From positions 6,047,413 through 6,111,412 of the forward strand of contig OZ029925.1 of the NCBI GenBank assembly GCA_964023275.1: a stretch of DNA of 64,000 bases. The letters run 5' to 3'. A program made the translations under genes and the position numbers. Positions 20,959 through 32,345 of the stretch are shown here, piece after piece. Numbering within the stretch: the stretch's first letter is position 1; every line of letters begins with the position of its first letter. This stretch comes from Norana najaformis (taxonomy: Eukaryota; Annelida; Clitellata; Crassiclitellata; Hormogastridae). Under the pieces are notes generated by a model. It was not told the DNA's origin, made no database searches, and saw only the letters and a list, made by a program, of their open reading frames with translations.

Positions 20959-21128
20959 TCACCACCACCACCATCGCCATCATCACCACCACCACCACCA
21001 TCGTCATCATCATCATCATTACCACCACCACCATCATCGTCATCATCATCATCAGCCACAGAATAATGATCCTCATAATCTTCACCAGCACCATCATCAT
21101 TATTACCACCAGCATCGTCATCATAACC
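20908..21128. repeat. (CAT)/(CAC) trinucleotide array
   Basis: CATCATCAT/CACCACCAC blocks alternate for about 150 bp and then decay. Ser/Pro-rich and Ile/Thr-rich frames are translations of it. Confidence 0.95.
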
Positions 21129-21136
21129 ATCACGCT

Positions 21137-21320
21137 GGCCTTGTTAGCTCATTGGTTAAAGCGTACATCAAGGGGCCTCTGTGCGTGAGGAAGCCAGTTA
21201 GCATACCGATGGTGACTTTATTTCAGAGATTTGAATCTCGGGCTAGGACGGTCCGTGCACGGGGACCTTAAACGGCGTTCCACCCATTCAAATCGACAGC
21301 GGTGGTGGTGAAGGATCTCA
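21137..21320 (+). mobile_element. SINE family A with tRNA-like head
   Basis: Head GGCCTTGTTAGCTCATTGGT, TAAAGCGTACATCA, B-box-like AGATTTGAATCTCGGGCTAG, then core GGTCCGTGCACGGGGACC and GGTGAAGGATCTCATCTGAT. The conserved 3' block is missing, so this copy is truncated at the 3' side. Confidence 0.8.
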
Positions 21321-21699
21321 TCTGATGATTTTTTTGGCTTGCACAACGATTTTGCTTAGTAGCGACCATCGAATGTTGACTTGAGCATTCTTACAGTGGC
21401 GCTATGGAAGTGTTCACGGCTTTATTTATTATTTGTTAATTATAAACATTAGAACTGAACACGTCTATATTATTAATTTTTGTGTTAGCTTCCTAACCCC
21501 AACTATATGCTGCACGTAAGGGCCGGGCCGTATTGGGCCAGGGATGCCAGTCCAAAACTTGAGTAAATAAGGGGTTCCTAGGGCAAAGATCGTTAAACTG
21601 ACAAGCATGCAAAATTGCACATACCACGTGACATGGACGTTGACAAGCATACAGACAGGCCTGCCAGACTGATCAAGTTTTCCAGATCATATACATGTA

Positions 21700-21878
21700 G
21701 CAATAGTAATCGTAATCGTAATCTCGAGATGTCTACAACGCCCGACGAAAGCTAAGTTGCGGGGACCAGCTTATTCACAGGCGCTCAGTCAAAACAAAAT
21801 CGATAGGCAAAAGGGTTCGGTTACAGGTCAAGATCCAAGAGGCAGGCAGGCAGGCAAGCAGGCAGGCACGCAGGCACG

Positions 21879-21942
<64 letters not shown>

Positions 21943-22120
21943 CTCTGACGGCTATGGTGGATGGTATTCGGAATTGAATTTGGATTTTGAACCGGAAAGT
22001 GAGATAAGGGGAAGAGGAAGGGGAAGAGTCTGGATTTGTGGAAGAGGAGTGTTCTGAGTGAAAGAATTGGGCAGATATTGCAAGAGGTGAAGTGTTGTGA
22101 GCTTCATATGATGGGCCAGA
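21700..22120 (+). mobile_element. SINE family B, long copy with internal (AGGC)n expansion
   Basis: Order: GTAATCGTAATCTCGAGATG, CTACAACGCCCGACGAAAGC, GGGGACCAGCTTATTCACAG, GCGCTCAGTCAAAACAAAAT, GGTTCGGTTACAGGTCAAG, AAGAGG then about 105 bp of (AGGC)n (21838-21943), then a distal body with GGTGGATGGTATTCGGAATT and GATAAGGGGAAGAGGAA. The copy at 53940 has the same order with a shorter AGGC run, so the simple repeat is an internal SINE feature that expanded here. Confidence 0.85.
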
Positions 22121-22217
22121 TAATTGTCCTAATTCAGGTGAGAGTTGACTGCAGAGGGGTGTGTATTCCCGCCATGCTACGAGCCGTAGTCCATAAGAGA
22201 ACATAATGTGCCTGAAT

Positions 22218-22312
22218 TTCCTAACTACTCTTCCTTTCTTCCTTTCTTCGTTTCATCCTTTCTTCCTTTCTTCCTTTCTTCTTTTCTTCCTTTCTTCCTT
22301 TCTTCCGTCTGT
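22218..22312. repeat. (CTTC)n microsatellite
   Basis: TTTCTTCCTTTCTTCC-type pyrimidine repeat. Confidence 0.95.
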
Positions 22313-22562
22313 TGACCTAACTCGGGCTATCAGTACGAGGTTTCGAGTACCGTTCAAAGTGCCACCTGAACTGCCTTGACGTGCCATAGCTTGCAGACGC
22401 CTCGATTAGATTATGAGAAACTCTTATCAAAGAACTGTTTCTCCCGTTGCTCATCTGTGTGGAGTGGTCGACCACAAGAGCCCTGTATTGTGCGTGTTTC
22501 TGGACATTTATGCAGCGCCTTTTTACAGCCATTCGAGCGCCGGACGTCGGGATGGGCGAACA

Positions 22563-22790
22563 AATATATCACCGTCTACCGATACACGTCAAAGGCACAA
22601 ATATATATACATATATATATGTATATATGCATATATACATACATATATACATATATATGTATATATGATTATGAGTCCGTGGGTATATATATACATAGAT
22701 ATATACATATATACACATATATATGTATATATGTATATGAGTCCGTGGGAATTTGTGCCTTTGACGTGTAGCGACAGACGGTGATATATA
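22563..22790. repeat. Fold-back inverted repeat with AT-rich interior
   Basis: Left arm about 22563-22603 (ATATATCACCGTCTACCGAT, then ACACGTCAAAGGCACAAAT) is matched in reverse complement by about 22751-22790 (ATTTGTGCCTTTGACGTGTA, then GCGACAGACGGTGATATAT), with a few mismatches. Between them lie TATATATACATATATA sequence and two direct copies of GAGTCCGTGGG (about 22672 and 22739). Could form a large cruciform or be a fold-back transposon remnant. Confidence 0.85.
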
Positions 22791-23320
22791 TACATATACA
22801 TAACCATGTGAGTGCATATACACACACAGGTATGGATGTATGTATATATATGCGTGTATGTATACATATATCTAAACACTTACTATAGCGCCTTTAAGTG
22901 CCTCACAAAAGAGCAGCAATACCTGCAGTGTGTACAAGCATATATTTACTGGCACATATACACAGGTATACATATATATCCAAGTATGTATGTTATATAT
23001 ATATCCAAACGTGTATATATATATACACACATGAATATACATGGCTATAAGGAAGTACACAGAGGTAGATATATTGCCAATATTTCCGGTTCAATTGCTT
23101 CTACAAGCGATCTATTTATCAGTGATTAACTCAACTGGAAACCACGCCATAGCAACTATGTTGCTTGTATAATTAAGCTTAAACGTTACCTAAGGGCATG
23201 CATATAAATATATATATATGTATATGTATACTCTGCGTGTAGGTATACTTCATACACACACACACCTACACACACACACAGGCACACAGCAATGCTACAC
23301 ACAAATATATATGCTAGATC
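22791..23320. repeat. AT-rich TATA/CACA simple sequence
   Basis: ATATAC, ATGT and CACA runs interspersed with short unique stretches, including one GCGCCTTTAAGTGCCTCAC end signature near 22887. Frames here are translations of the repeats. Confidence 0.85.
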
Positions 23321-23339
23321 TGCGTATGTTTATAAGTAG

Positions 23340-23640
23340 GTAAAGTAAAGTATCCCATATCTCACAAGTGAGACGTAGGGGAGGCGCTCATTTCCTTTTC
23401 TTTAGGCCCTTGAGCCTGCAATGAACGAATCCCAATGGTCCTGAACGTGGGGCCAGTGCATCGCAGGACTTGCTGTTTACTTCCCAGCTTACGCCGGTGC
23501 CAGATTACACTGATTGGTAACAGAGGCACGGTGTGATGTGCGCAAACAACTTGCCCAGGGTCATTACACGGAGTCGTACCCGCAACCGCATGATCATTGA
23601 CCTAAAGCGTTACCGATAGATCACCGTGCCGCACAGGTGT
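23340..23640 (-). mobile_element. SINE family C, near full length
   Basis: Minus-strand copy. The tRNA-like head has GATCATGCGGTTGCGGGTAC and GACTCCGTGTAATGACC, and the body has CCTGGGCAAGTTGTTTGCGC, AACAGCAAGTCCTGCGATGC, and CAAGGGCC-type sequence ending in GGGATACTTTACTTTACC. The plus-strand copy at 39745-40015 matches along its whole length. Confidence 0.85.
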
Positions 23641-23707
23641 GTTTATACGCTACATGTATTAATATATGCATACTATTTCCACGCAATTTGCTGTATATAC
23701 ATTGCTT

Positions 23708-23832
23708 TATATATATATATGTGTGTGTGTGTGGGTGTGTGTATGTGTAGGTGTGTGTGTGTAGGTGTGCGTGTAGGTGTAGGTGTGTGTGTGTAGGTGT
23801 AGGTGTGTGTGTATGTGTGTTAGCATGTGAAT
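23708..23832. repeat. (AT)n then (GTGTGTAG)-type repeat
   Basis: TATATATATGTGTGTG then variants of GTAGGTGTGTGT to 23832. Confidence 0.95.
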
Positions 23833-23984
23833 AGACATGTAGACCTGTATGTTCGAGCGCGGTGTGTGGTGTGTGGTCTGTGTTGTCTGGGGATCGCTGT
23901 CGACATCTTGTCAACTGAGTGGTTGGCGTTTTCTCTGGCGTAGATGTGTGCCGTCGTTCGTCCACTGAGAAACGTTATTGTTTA

Positions 23985-24490
23985 CAAGGCGAAAGAGAGA
24001 GACGAATACAAAGAATCGGAGACAGAGACAGAAGCAGACAGAGATCGGGACAGAGGCAGACAGAGACAGACAGAAGCTGACAGAGACAGAGGCTGACAGA
24101 GACAGATACAGGCTGACAGAGGCAGAGACAGAGGCAGTCAGAGACAGATAGAGGCTGACAGAGACACATATTCATAGCTGGAGAGACAGAGACAGAGACA
24201 GAGTCAAAGACAGAGACAAAGACAGAGACAAAGACAGAGACTGGGGCAGTATGGGACTGAGACAGAGAACGTCACACAGACAGACAGGCAAGAAACAGGG
24301 ACAGACTTAGACAGACAGAGGTAGAGGTAGAGACATATAGGGGCATACAAATAGACTGCTTGTTGTATTCTATGCTCTATTTTAGCAGACAGACAGACAG
24401 ATAGATAAACAGACAGACTGACAGACATACAAACAGACAGACAGACAGATAGATAAACAGACAGACAGGCAGACAGACAGAAACAACGAC
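23985..24490. repeat. (CAGA)n compound microsatellite
   Basis: About 500 bp of GACAGAGACAGA, AGGCAGACAG and AGACAGACAGATAGATA variants. SVCLCL-type frames on the minus strand are translations. Confidence 0.95.
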
Positions 24491-24519
24491 TCCACTGACA
24501 CAGAAAGAGATAGAGATGA

Positions 24520-24705
24520 TTATTTTCAGCATTTATTAAGCGCCATCGTCTAATGACTAAGCATAAAACGATGGTGCTTAACAATTGTGAATGAGGAACT
24601 TGCGCAAGATTCCTACACAGTAACCGCCTCAGAGGAGGCTCGAACCCGTATTCTCCTCGTTACAAGCCCAGCGCTCTAACCAATCGGATACCGAAAGAGA
24701 GACAA
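24520..24705 (-). mobile_element. SINE family D, near full length
   Basis: Starts at TTCAGCATTTATTAAGCGCC and ends with GAGGCTCGAACCCGTATTCT, GTTACAAGCCCAGCGCTCTA and ACCAATCGGATACCG (head). Both B-box-like and A-box-like segments are readable on the minus strand. Confidence 0.85.
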
Positions 24706-24734
24706 ACAGAAACAGAACCACTGACATAGAAACG

Positions 24735-24800
24735 GGCAAAGAAAGAGTGAGACAGACAGATAGACAGCAGACAGACAGACAGACAGACAGACAGAACCAG
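24735..24800. repeat. (CAGA)n
   Basis: AGACAGACAGATAGACAGCA then (CAGA)n. Confidence 0.9.
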
Positions 24801-24993
24801 AGAAGAGACTGTCCGCAGACTCTATCGTGAAATTTTATGCTTAATACGGACGGTCGTAAGTACAACTGAAGACGATGCCATTTTTCGTTTGCATTGGTCG
24901 CTGCTTCTGGCGACAAAATATCGTCGCCGAAAACGAAAACTCATCAATTGGATACCAAATGGGAAACAAGGTTCGTTTTTAAATATCACTTCA

Positions 24994-24999
<6 letters not shown>

Positions 25000-25024
<25 letters not shown>

Positions 25025-25384
25025 GATACATATTTATATAATATTATATATATATGTTACCTATTGTTAAATGTGAACACATATACACACAAACATAATC
25101 TTAGCTAGATTTTTAATTCCAAACTCATAAAAAGGAGTTTTGTGAATCGATATTTGTATATTTAGTTGTGTATATCTGTCTATTGTATTTGATCTATTTT
25201 TAAAATGTATTTAATTTATCTGCATATAATGTAATGCATTTGCGCTTGTCAGATGCAAATATAGGCTTCTTTCTTACTTATTATGAGGATCATCTTATTA
25301 CATAAATAGTTAGCAGTTGACTTATCCTAGATATTAATAACAGCAAATGGAGTGTTTGATCTTTTACAATTTAATGTAAAACAA
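25000..25384. other. AT-rich intergenic sequence
   Basis: (ATAC)n at 24995-25017 and ATATA runs, then unremarkable AT-rich sequence. No gene seen. Confidence 0.5.
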
Positions 25385-25930
25385 TACGAGTGAAATTTGA
25401 TAATGTCCTGTTAAAAGTTCAGAAGTGCACTTTGAACCCGGGCAACAGGAAATATTAAGAACCTAAACAGACTGAAAGATATAAGTTTTAAGTTTAGAGC
25501 GAAAGATAGTCTAGGTAAGAGAGTCGCGAACATCAGTAGGTACACTAAAGAGTGTTCCAAATTGTGATATTAGCTAACTGGCCTGGTTAGCTACGTTGGT
25601 TAACGCGTACATCACGACGCTTCCGAGCATGGGGATGCCGGTTCGCATACCTATAGTGGCTTATTTCAGAGATTTTAATTCGGGCTAGCACAGTCCGTAC
25701 ACGGGGACCTTAAATGCCGTGGCGCCCATTCAAACGGGCAGCAGTGGTGAAGGATCCCACTCGATAAATTCATTGAAAATGAGCAGGGTCGAGGTCATAC
25801 GGTCGATATAGAAAAACGTGTACATTTACATGATCGTCGGCCAAAGACTTGTACCAGGAAAAACATTACAGCTTCAAAATTCGCAGCGACAGAGTGGTCC
25901 CAGGATCTGTCCTTGTTTCGCATTGGTGTC
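25385..25930 (-). mobile_element. L2/CR1-like LINE 3' tail, split by a SINE
   Basis: The part at 25385-25578 shares GTGCACTTTGAACCCGGGCA and TTTAGAGCGAAAGATAGTCT with the copies at 7.8 and 33.9 kb. Sequence typical of the upstream part of the same tail (GGCCAAAGACTTGTACCAGG, also seen at 34090) resumes at 25832 after the family A SINE. The SINE therefore inserted into an existing LINE tail. Confidence 0.7.
25579..25831 (+). mobile_element. SINE family A, full-length reference copy
   Basis: The most complete family A copy: head GGCCTGGTTAGCTACGTTGG, TTAACGCGTACATCACG, CCGGTTCGCATACC, AGAGATTTTAATTCGGGCTA, core CAGTCCGTACACGGGGACCT, GCGCCCATTCAAACGGGCAG, GTGGTGAAGGATCCCACTCG, and tail GGTCATACGGTCGATATAGA ending in GTACATTTACAT. 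About 250 bp. Confidence 0.85.
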
Positions 25931-26249
25931 TGCATGACTAGACATTATTTTTGAATAGAAGATCTAAGGACATTTTATAGTTGTTTATTCATTCGTCGTC
26001 GACAGTGCACCTGATGTTAATTAAGGTTAATTAAAGACGTTAATTAAAGACTTACACAAAGCGCGAGGCTAATTACCTCCTCCTGCTGTTCATTCATTCC
26101 ATCATTTGTTGCCACTGGCTGCAATGTGTTCCAATTACCGTTAGTATCATTGAAGAACTTCTAGAATTGAGACATTTAGATGTCATTCTGGTCGGGTTAA
26201 AGTTCACAGACAAGAAATAAAAAACAGATGGTCTGTCGTTAATTAGACA

Positions 26250-26530
26250 ACGGCGGTGATGATGATGAAATTGATGATCATGACGACGATGACGATGATG
26301 ATGGTGGTGGTGAAGATGATGATGATGATGATGATGACGATTATGATTATCATTATAACAATGATGATGATGTTGGCGGTGGTGATGATTATGGTGGTTA
26401 TGATCAATAACAGCTGATGATTTTTATGATGATAATGATGATGCTGATGATAATGCTATAGTATTAGTAGTTGTAGTAATAATAATAGTAGTAGTAGCAG
26501 TAATAATAATAATAATAATAATAAAAATTA
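26250..26530. repeat. (GAT)n then (TAA)n trinucleotide arrays
   Basis: GATGATGATGG variants to about 26450, then AGTAGTAGTAGC and (AATAAT)n directly before the LINE fragment. Confidence 0.93.
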
Positions 26531-26534
26531 AGAG

Positions 26535-27805
26535 AGGCAAGACTATTGGGCACACCACTGATGCCGGGGCCAGCCGTTGAAAAGGTGATGAATGAGAAGG
26601 CAAATGATCTGGAACGAGCAGTTGGGAGGCTCTCAATGCTTCACGCACCTGACGTCCTAGTGCTGTTGCGAAACGGTTTGAGCGTTCCGAAGCTGCTCTA
26701 CATAATGCGTACAGCCGTTTGCACCGAATGCCCCAGTCTAACCAGATTTGACTCTCTTTTAAGAGATGGACTATCGACTATCTTAAATGTTCAGTTGTCG
26801 GATGAGAAATGGCTCCAGGCGTCCCTTCCGGTTAGGGATGGCGGTCTTGGGATTCGCTGTGCTTCTACGCTGGCACTTTCTGCCTTCTTGGCCTCTGCTG
26901 CAAGCACAAGCGAACTCCAAACACACATACTGCCACCAGAATCAGCCGATACCTCAGACGAGCTAGTGAATACCGCACTGAATGCATGGATGGTCTTCAC
27001 GGGTGCAGAACCACCAACTGGATCAGCAGCTCATCGACAAAGGGAATGGGACAGTCGCTGGACAAGCAAGGCGTCGGCGAGCTAACATGAGTCTGCGAAC
27101 AACCCACTAGACCACGCTCGTCTCTTGGCCTCTCAAGCACCACACTCTGGAGATTGGATGCTGGCTCCTCCAGTAACCGCATTGGGACTTCGTCTTTCGG
27201 ATGAGGTGATACGGACCGCGGTTGGAATGCGACTGGGAACCACACTGTGCGAGCCACATCTGTGTCACTGTTGCGAAAGAGTCGACGCCAGAGGATTTCA
27301 CGGTCTGGTCTGCAGAAAAAGTGCTGGCAGACAACAACGCCATAACATGTTCAACGACATTATATGGAGAGCGCTTACCAGAGCGAACGTCCCTGCTCAG
27401 AAAGAACCGTTGGGACTCACCAGGGAAGATGGCAAACGACCGGATGGCGTGACTCTTATACCGTGGTCTCGCGGAAGGTGTTTTACATGGGATGTGACAG
27501 TTTCTGACACATTCGCAGCGTCACATCTAGGTTTTACTTCAACCTGACCAAGTGAAGCTGCAAACCGGGCAGTCTCAGCCAAAAGGCTAAAATACGTCAC
27601 TATAGCCCAAACCCACTCTTTTGTGGCGGTCGCACTGGAGACCAGCGGCGCATGGAGTAGGGAAGGATTGGATTTTGTGTGCGAGTTAGGACGAAGGATG
27701 ACAATGGCAACCCACGATCCACTGGAGACCTGCTACCTGCTCCAAAGACTCTCAGTAGCTGTCCAGCGTGGGAACGCCATCTGCTTCTCCGGAATTCTAC
27801 CTTAG
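26535..27805 (+). mobile_element. 5'-truncated non-LTR retrotransposon ORF with REL-endonuclease-type C-terminus
   Basis: One 420-codon frame (26546-27805) interrupted only by stops at 27083-27085 and 27545-27547. Sequence downstream of the RT core: LRNGLSVPKLLYIMRTAVC, SLPVRDGGLGIRCAS, then a CCHC-type segment LCHCCERVDARGFHGLVCRK, a PD...D segment RPDGVTL and CFTWDVTVSDTFAASHL, and the end QRLSVAVQRGNAICFSGILP. Zinc finger plus RPD-x(n)-WD is the arrangement of restriction-like endonucleases in R2/HERO/NeSL-type LINEs; related ORFs are common in invertebrates. The low stop density indicates a recent insertion. Confidence 0.83.
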
Positions 27806-27894
27806 AATATTTATAATAATAATATTAGTGTTATTATTATTAATAATAATAATAATATAATAATAATAATAATAAAACCTCTTATTTGTTCCGT

Positions 27895-27990
27895 AAAATG
27901 TCTGTGGTTGTTCAACGAGTGAATGCCATCTGTCTCTCCGGTACATTACCAATTAATATTAATAATTAAAAAATAATAATAATAATAGTG
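27895..27990 (+). mobile_element. Second 3' end of the same LINE family
   Basis: The frame at 27898 reads MSVVVQRVNAICLSGTLP, matching the LSVAVQRGNAICFSGILP end of the copy that finishes at 27805. Both copies are followed by TAATAATAAT-type tails. A severely truncated insertion or a 3'-end duplication. Confidence 0.75.
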
Positions 27991-28630
27991 ATGGTGATAT
28001 GGCACGTAATGTTGTCGTAAGTGGTCCAGAATACTTCACCTGGAAATCTGCAGTGTAGCAGTTATGATGTAAAATAAAATTTGTCGAGCCCCTCTCAGTA
28101 GCGTCTCAAAGGCACTCAATACAAATTACTAATGAGAAGGAAGCGATTTCTCGACACAATTCACGAGAATCTATATTTCAGTCCGCATTCTATCGCTGTA
28201 GCTACACCAATCTCTGTCTCTTCCGGACATCACTGTTATTAGAGACTTCCCATTACTTTTATTAGAGACTTCCCATTACTTTTATAACAGACTTCCCGGC
28301 TTATTTTCCATTTATCTACGGCAGAGGACGTGACGAAGTGCTTTACGGTGCTAACTCCGAGCTTGCGGAAGCATTGTTTTATAACAACAAACCCAAGACC
28401 TGATCCTTTGTGATCCGCCTTCACGCTTCGAGTCGACTTGCATCCAGAAAGCCGCGTATAAGTCGCACCCGCGTATAAGTCGCGTATGTGCTTTAACATC
28501 GACGCACATTAATTATTCAGACCTCGAGCGGCTTTGAAATCGTCTTCTGTCGGGTCTTTTCAAGTTACAATCGATCGACTTCGTTGTTCTTCAGTCTCCA
28601 TTTGGAATCGTACAAGATATCTCGTGTGGT
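27991..28630. other. Intergenic, no gene recognised
   Basis: Contains an imperfect short duplication (ACTTCCCATTACTTTTAT, about 28240-28285) and two copies of GCGTATAAGTCGC (about 28455 and 28480), reminiscent of DNA-transposon ends, but no matching second terminus was found. Confidence 0.45.
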
Positions 28631-28633
28631 TGA

Positions 28634-28805
28634 GTATGTATGTATGTATGTATGTATGTATGTGTGTGTGTGTATGTATGTATGTATGCATGCATGCATC
28701 TATGTATGTATGCATGCTTCTATGTATGTATGTATGTATGTATGTATGTATGTATGTGTGTGTGTATGTATGTATGTATGTATGTGTGTATGTATGTACT
28801 GTATG
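28634..28805. repeat. (ATGT)n microsatellite
   Basis: TATGTATG with GCATGCATGC interruptions. Confidence 0.97.
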
Positions 28806-28964
28806 TTTGCGCGGATGTGTCTTTATGTATTCATACATGAAAACATACAGACAGATGCACAGGTACAAAATACATAACACACAGGCAGACACACACAAAC
28901 ATTGTGGTAAACAGAAAAGTATAAGACAGCCTAAGCAACGACAGTGAAGGTGGAGGTAAAACAG

Positions 28965-29250
28965 AGAAGAAAGAGAGAGGGATACAGAGAGAGACAGAGA
29001 AAGAGAGAGAGAGAAGGAGAGGAAGAACGATTCAGAGAGGGAGAGGGCGAAGGCGAGAGGGAGAAATAGAAAGTGGGAGAGATGGAGAGATAGAAAAACG
29101 GGCGAGAGAGAAGAGAGAGATAGAGAAAGGGAGAGCAGCCAGAGACAGAGGGGGAGAGAGAGGAAGAGAGAGAGACACAGGGAGAGAAAGAGAGAGAGGG
29201 CGAGAGAAAGAGAGACAGAGAGAGGGAGAGAGAAAGAGAGAGATTGCCTA
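28965..29250. repeat. (GA)n-rich purine tract
   Basis: About 280 bp of AGAGAGAG/GGGAGA variants, almost all purine on the plus strand. Confidence 0.95.
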
Positions 29251-29711
29251 GATTGCCAGTGGGGAAGTGCAGAGACAGGTCTTTTAAGACTTTATCAACG
29301 TCCATTATATATCAAAGCAGTTGCAAACAACAACAACAAGACTTCGACGACGAACGATGCTAATAACACTCCAGGCGCACGTTCTTGCCATCCATCGAAC
29401 TGATCATCATCTGTCCTAATGATGCTGCTCCAGTTGCTGAGGATGGTTGATGGAAGAAATGCTACAGGTGAAATTGATGCCTTCGAGGGGTTCTTTAAAG
29501 GCTCTATATAATTGTGCGCGGATAACTAACTGACTGTTGACATGCGCAGTTCCAAAAATCTTGAATGCCGAACTAGATGGTTGTTACAGTATGTGCTTCA
29601 TCTGACCATAATTTGTCAGCTTATGTGGCGCTATTTCGTAACGTATCAAGTATCAACCGATGACCGCTTCTAAACAAAACCGCAAATTCTACCCTCGGCC
29701 CATAAATACGA

Positions 29712-30330
<619 letters not shown>

Positions 30331-30708
30331 TCTAGGACATTTAAATAGCGCCTTCAAAGAAATTCTCGAAGGCGGTCCTTGACAATCTAACAGATGAGAA
30401 AGTTCGATAAGGACAGAAGTTCGTCTGCAGGCGACTGATGCTCGAAAGGCAGGAAACGTATTGCTTTATTTATATGGCGTCACAATCTTTTGTACTATAA
30501 GGGCAACTGTTGCTCAAGATCAATGCACAAAGGCAATTATGGAGGATCGTTGAACTTCCAGACTGAGTTCGAATGCAAACACCCAGTCTCTCACTCAGTC
30601 GTCATATATCGAACTTTTATCACCTCAGGAGAAACAATTTCGACGTAGGCAACTGGTTTTTTCTACTGAAAGTGCCTAAGAAAACCTTCACAAAGTCGGA
30701 GAAAAGTA
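30331..30708. other. Intergenic; SINE/LINE end signature
   Basis: Starts with TTTAAATAGCGCCTTCAAAG, a copy of the recurrent TATATAGCGCC signature. Otherwise unassigned. Confidence 0.4.
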
Positions 30709-30905
30709 AACCGGGTTTGATATTGCATTATATTGGGCTGGATTTGCTGAACAATTAGATGAAAACCTATCAGAAATAGTAGACAAGTTACAATTTTAAG
30801 AAGTAAACCGGGTTTGATATTATACAAGGCTGGGATGGATTTCCTGAATAGTTATATGAAAACCATGTGTTTCTATCACAAATAGTAACCAAGATACAAT
30901 TTTAA
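30709..30905. repeat. Diverged two-copy tandem duplication, about 95-100 bp
   Basis: GTAAACCGGGTTTGATATT starts both copies and ACAATTTTAAGA ends both, with indels between. Old local duplication. Confidence 0.8.
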
Positions 30906-31695
30906 GATGAAAGTCTTTTTACGGTTAGCTTTGAGAAATCGCGAGTTAAAGTTCATCATGACTTTGACCCTACCTAAGTCGCTGTGCCTAGAGGTCGTGT
31001 TTATGTCTGTGGTAAGTTGAAGTGTATTCATACGCCTCTGAGGCTGCCATCAGTGAAATCTCCACAAGAAAGTAGTTCAGAAAAATATTCACGTGACTTG
31101 TTCATTTGCATAAAAATCGATTCATACGACTTTAAATTGTAGCACTAAGGGAACATGCTCTACTAAGTTTTAGTTGCAGGGCATTACAATAAAATTGAAA
31201 ATAAAAATAATTAGCGAAACTTATAGGAACTTGAGATTTGATGGCTAACCAAACAAAGAATATAAAACATACAAAGAACTCATTTGACCCATTTTGTGCC
31301 TTTTTTACCTTCTGAGGGCTTTTCTCGCAAATTAACTTTTCCGAGACAAGTGCGCGCGTTACACAAGTGCGGGGCGTTACACAGGCTCAAACCCGCCATC
31401 GTTGGTTAGAGACCCAATGCTCTACCGAGTAATCCACGATGCCACACAGAAGGCCGATATGTCGCATAATAGTGATAGCGTCTATGTTTTTGCGTATCAA
31501 TGGATGGGCCCCATAGTTTCCGGAATACAATGAGTAACTGTCAGAGCCGCCCATTTATGTTGTTTTTAGGATATAAAGAAATCCGATTATTTTCAAACGA
31601 CGCAGAGAAACATAAAGAAACATCTTATCTCCGACGCTCATTATTCACCGATCGTCCGTCGCAGTGGAATAAGCGGGGAGGGAGGAGGGAGGATA
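30906..31695. other. Intergenic with a tRNA-like SINE head
   Basis: At 31372-31448 the minus strand reads GTGGATTACTCGGTAGAGCA, TTGGGTCTCTAACC and GCGGGTTTGAGCCTG, a tRNA-like A-box/B-box arrangement probably from another SINE. A 66-codon frame at 31500-31700 is unassigned. Confidence 0.4.
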
Positions 31696-32345
31696 AATAG
31701 ATAGATACATAAAAGAGAGAGACAGACAGAGAGACAGAGTGAGAAAGAGTGGGAGAGAATGAGAGTGAGAGAGTGAGAGATAGAGAATGAGAGTGAGAGA
31801 GTGAGAGAGATAGTGAGAGAGAACTAGAGTGAGAGAGGGTGAGAGATAGAGAGTGGGAGATAATTAGAGTGAGAGAGAGAGTGAGAGAGAGAGGGTGAGA
31901 GAATTAGAGTGACAGAGAGTGAGAGAGAGTGAGAGAGATAGTGAGAGAGAACTAGAGTGAGAGAGGGTGAGAGATAGAGAGTGGGAGATAATTAGAGTGA
32001 GAGAGAGTGAGATAGAGTGAGAGTGAGAGAGTGAGGGAGAGTGAGAGTGAGTGAGTGAGAGTGAGTGCGTGCGTGAGCGTGAAAGTGAGAGAGAGACGGA
32101 TGGACGGAAGGTCGGAAAGACGAACTACTGGATGGACTACTGGATGGATTACTGGACTACTGGATGAATGGATGAATGGATGGATGGATGGATTGATGGT
32201 GAGAGAAAAAAAGAGAAACTGAGAGAGAAAAGGGCAGACAGTCAATCGGACAGACACACAGAGACAGACAAAGAGACACAGACAGACACAGACGGGGCAA
32301 ACAGAGAAAGGATACCGAGAGAGACAGACATAGCTATACACGCAA
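31696..32345. repeat. (GA)n/GAGAGT repeat, (GGAT)n and CAGA block
   Basis: GAGAGTGAGAGA-type repeats to 32100 include a direct duplication: GAACTAGAGTGAGAGAGGGT occurs at about 31820 and 31950. (GGAT)n at 32160-32195 and AGACAGACA-type sequence to 32330 follow. Confidence 0.93.

Noticed and set aside
28440..28490. DNA-transposon terminus with GCGTATAAGTCGC repeats
   Set aside because: Two copies of the word suggest a TIR, but no matching inverted end or target duplication was found nearby.
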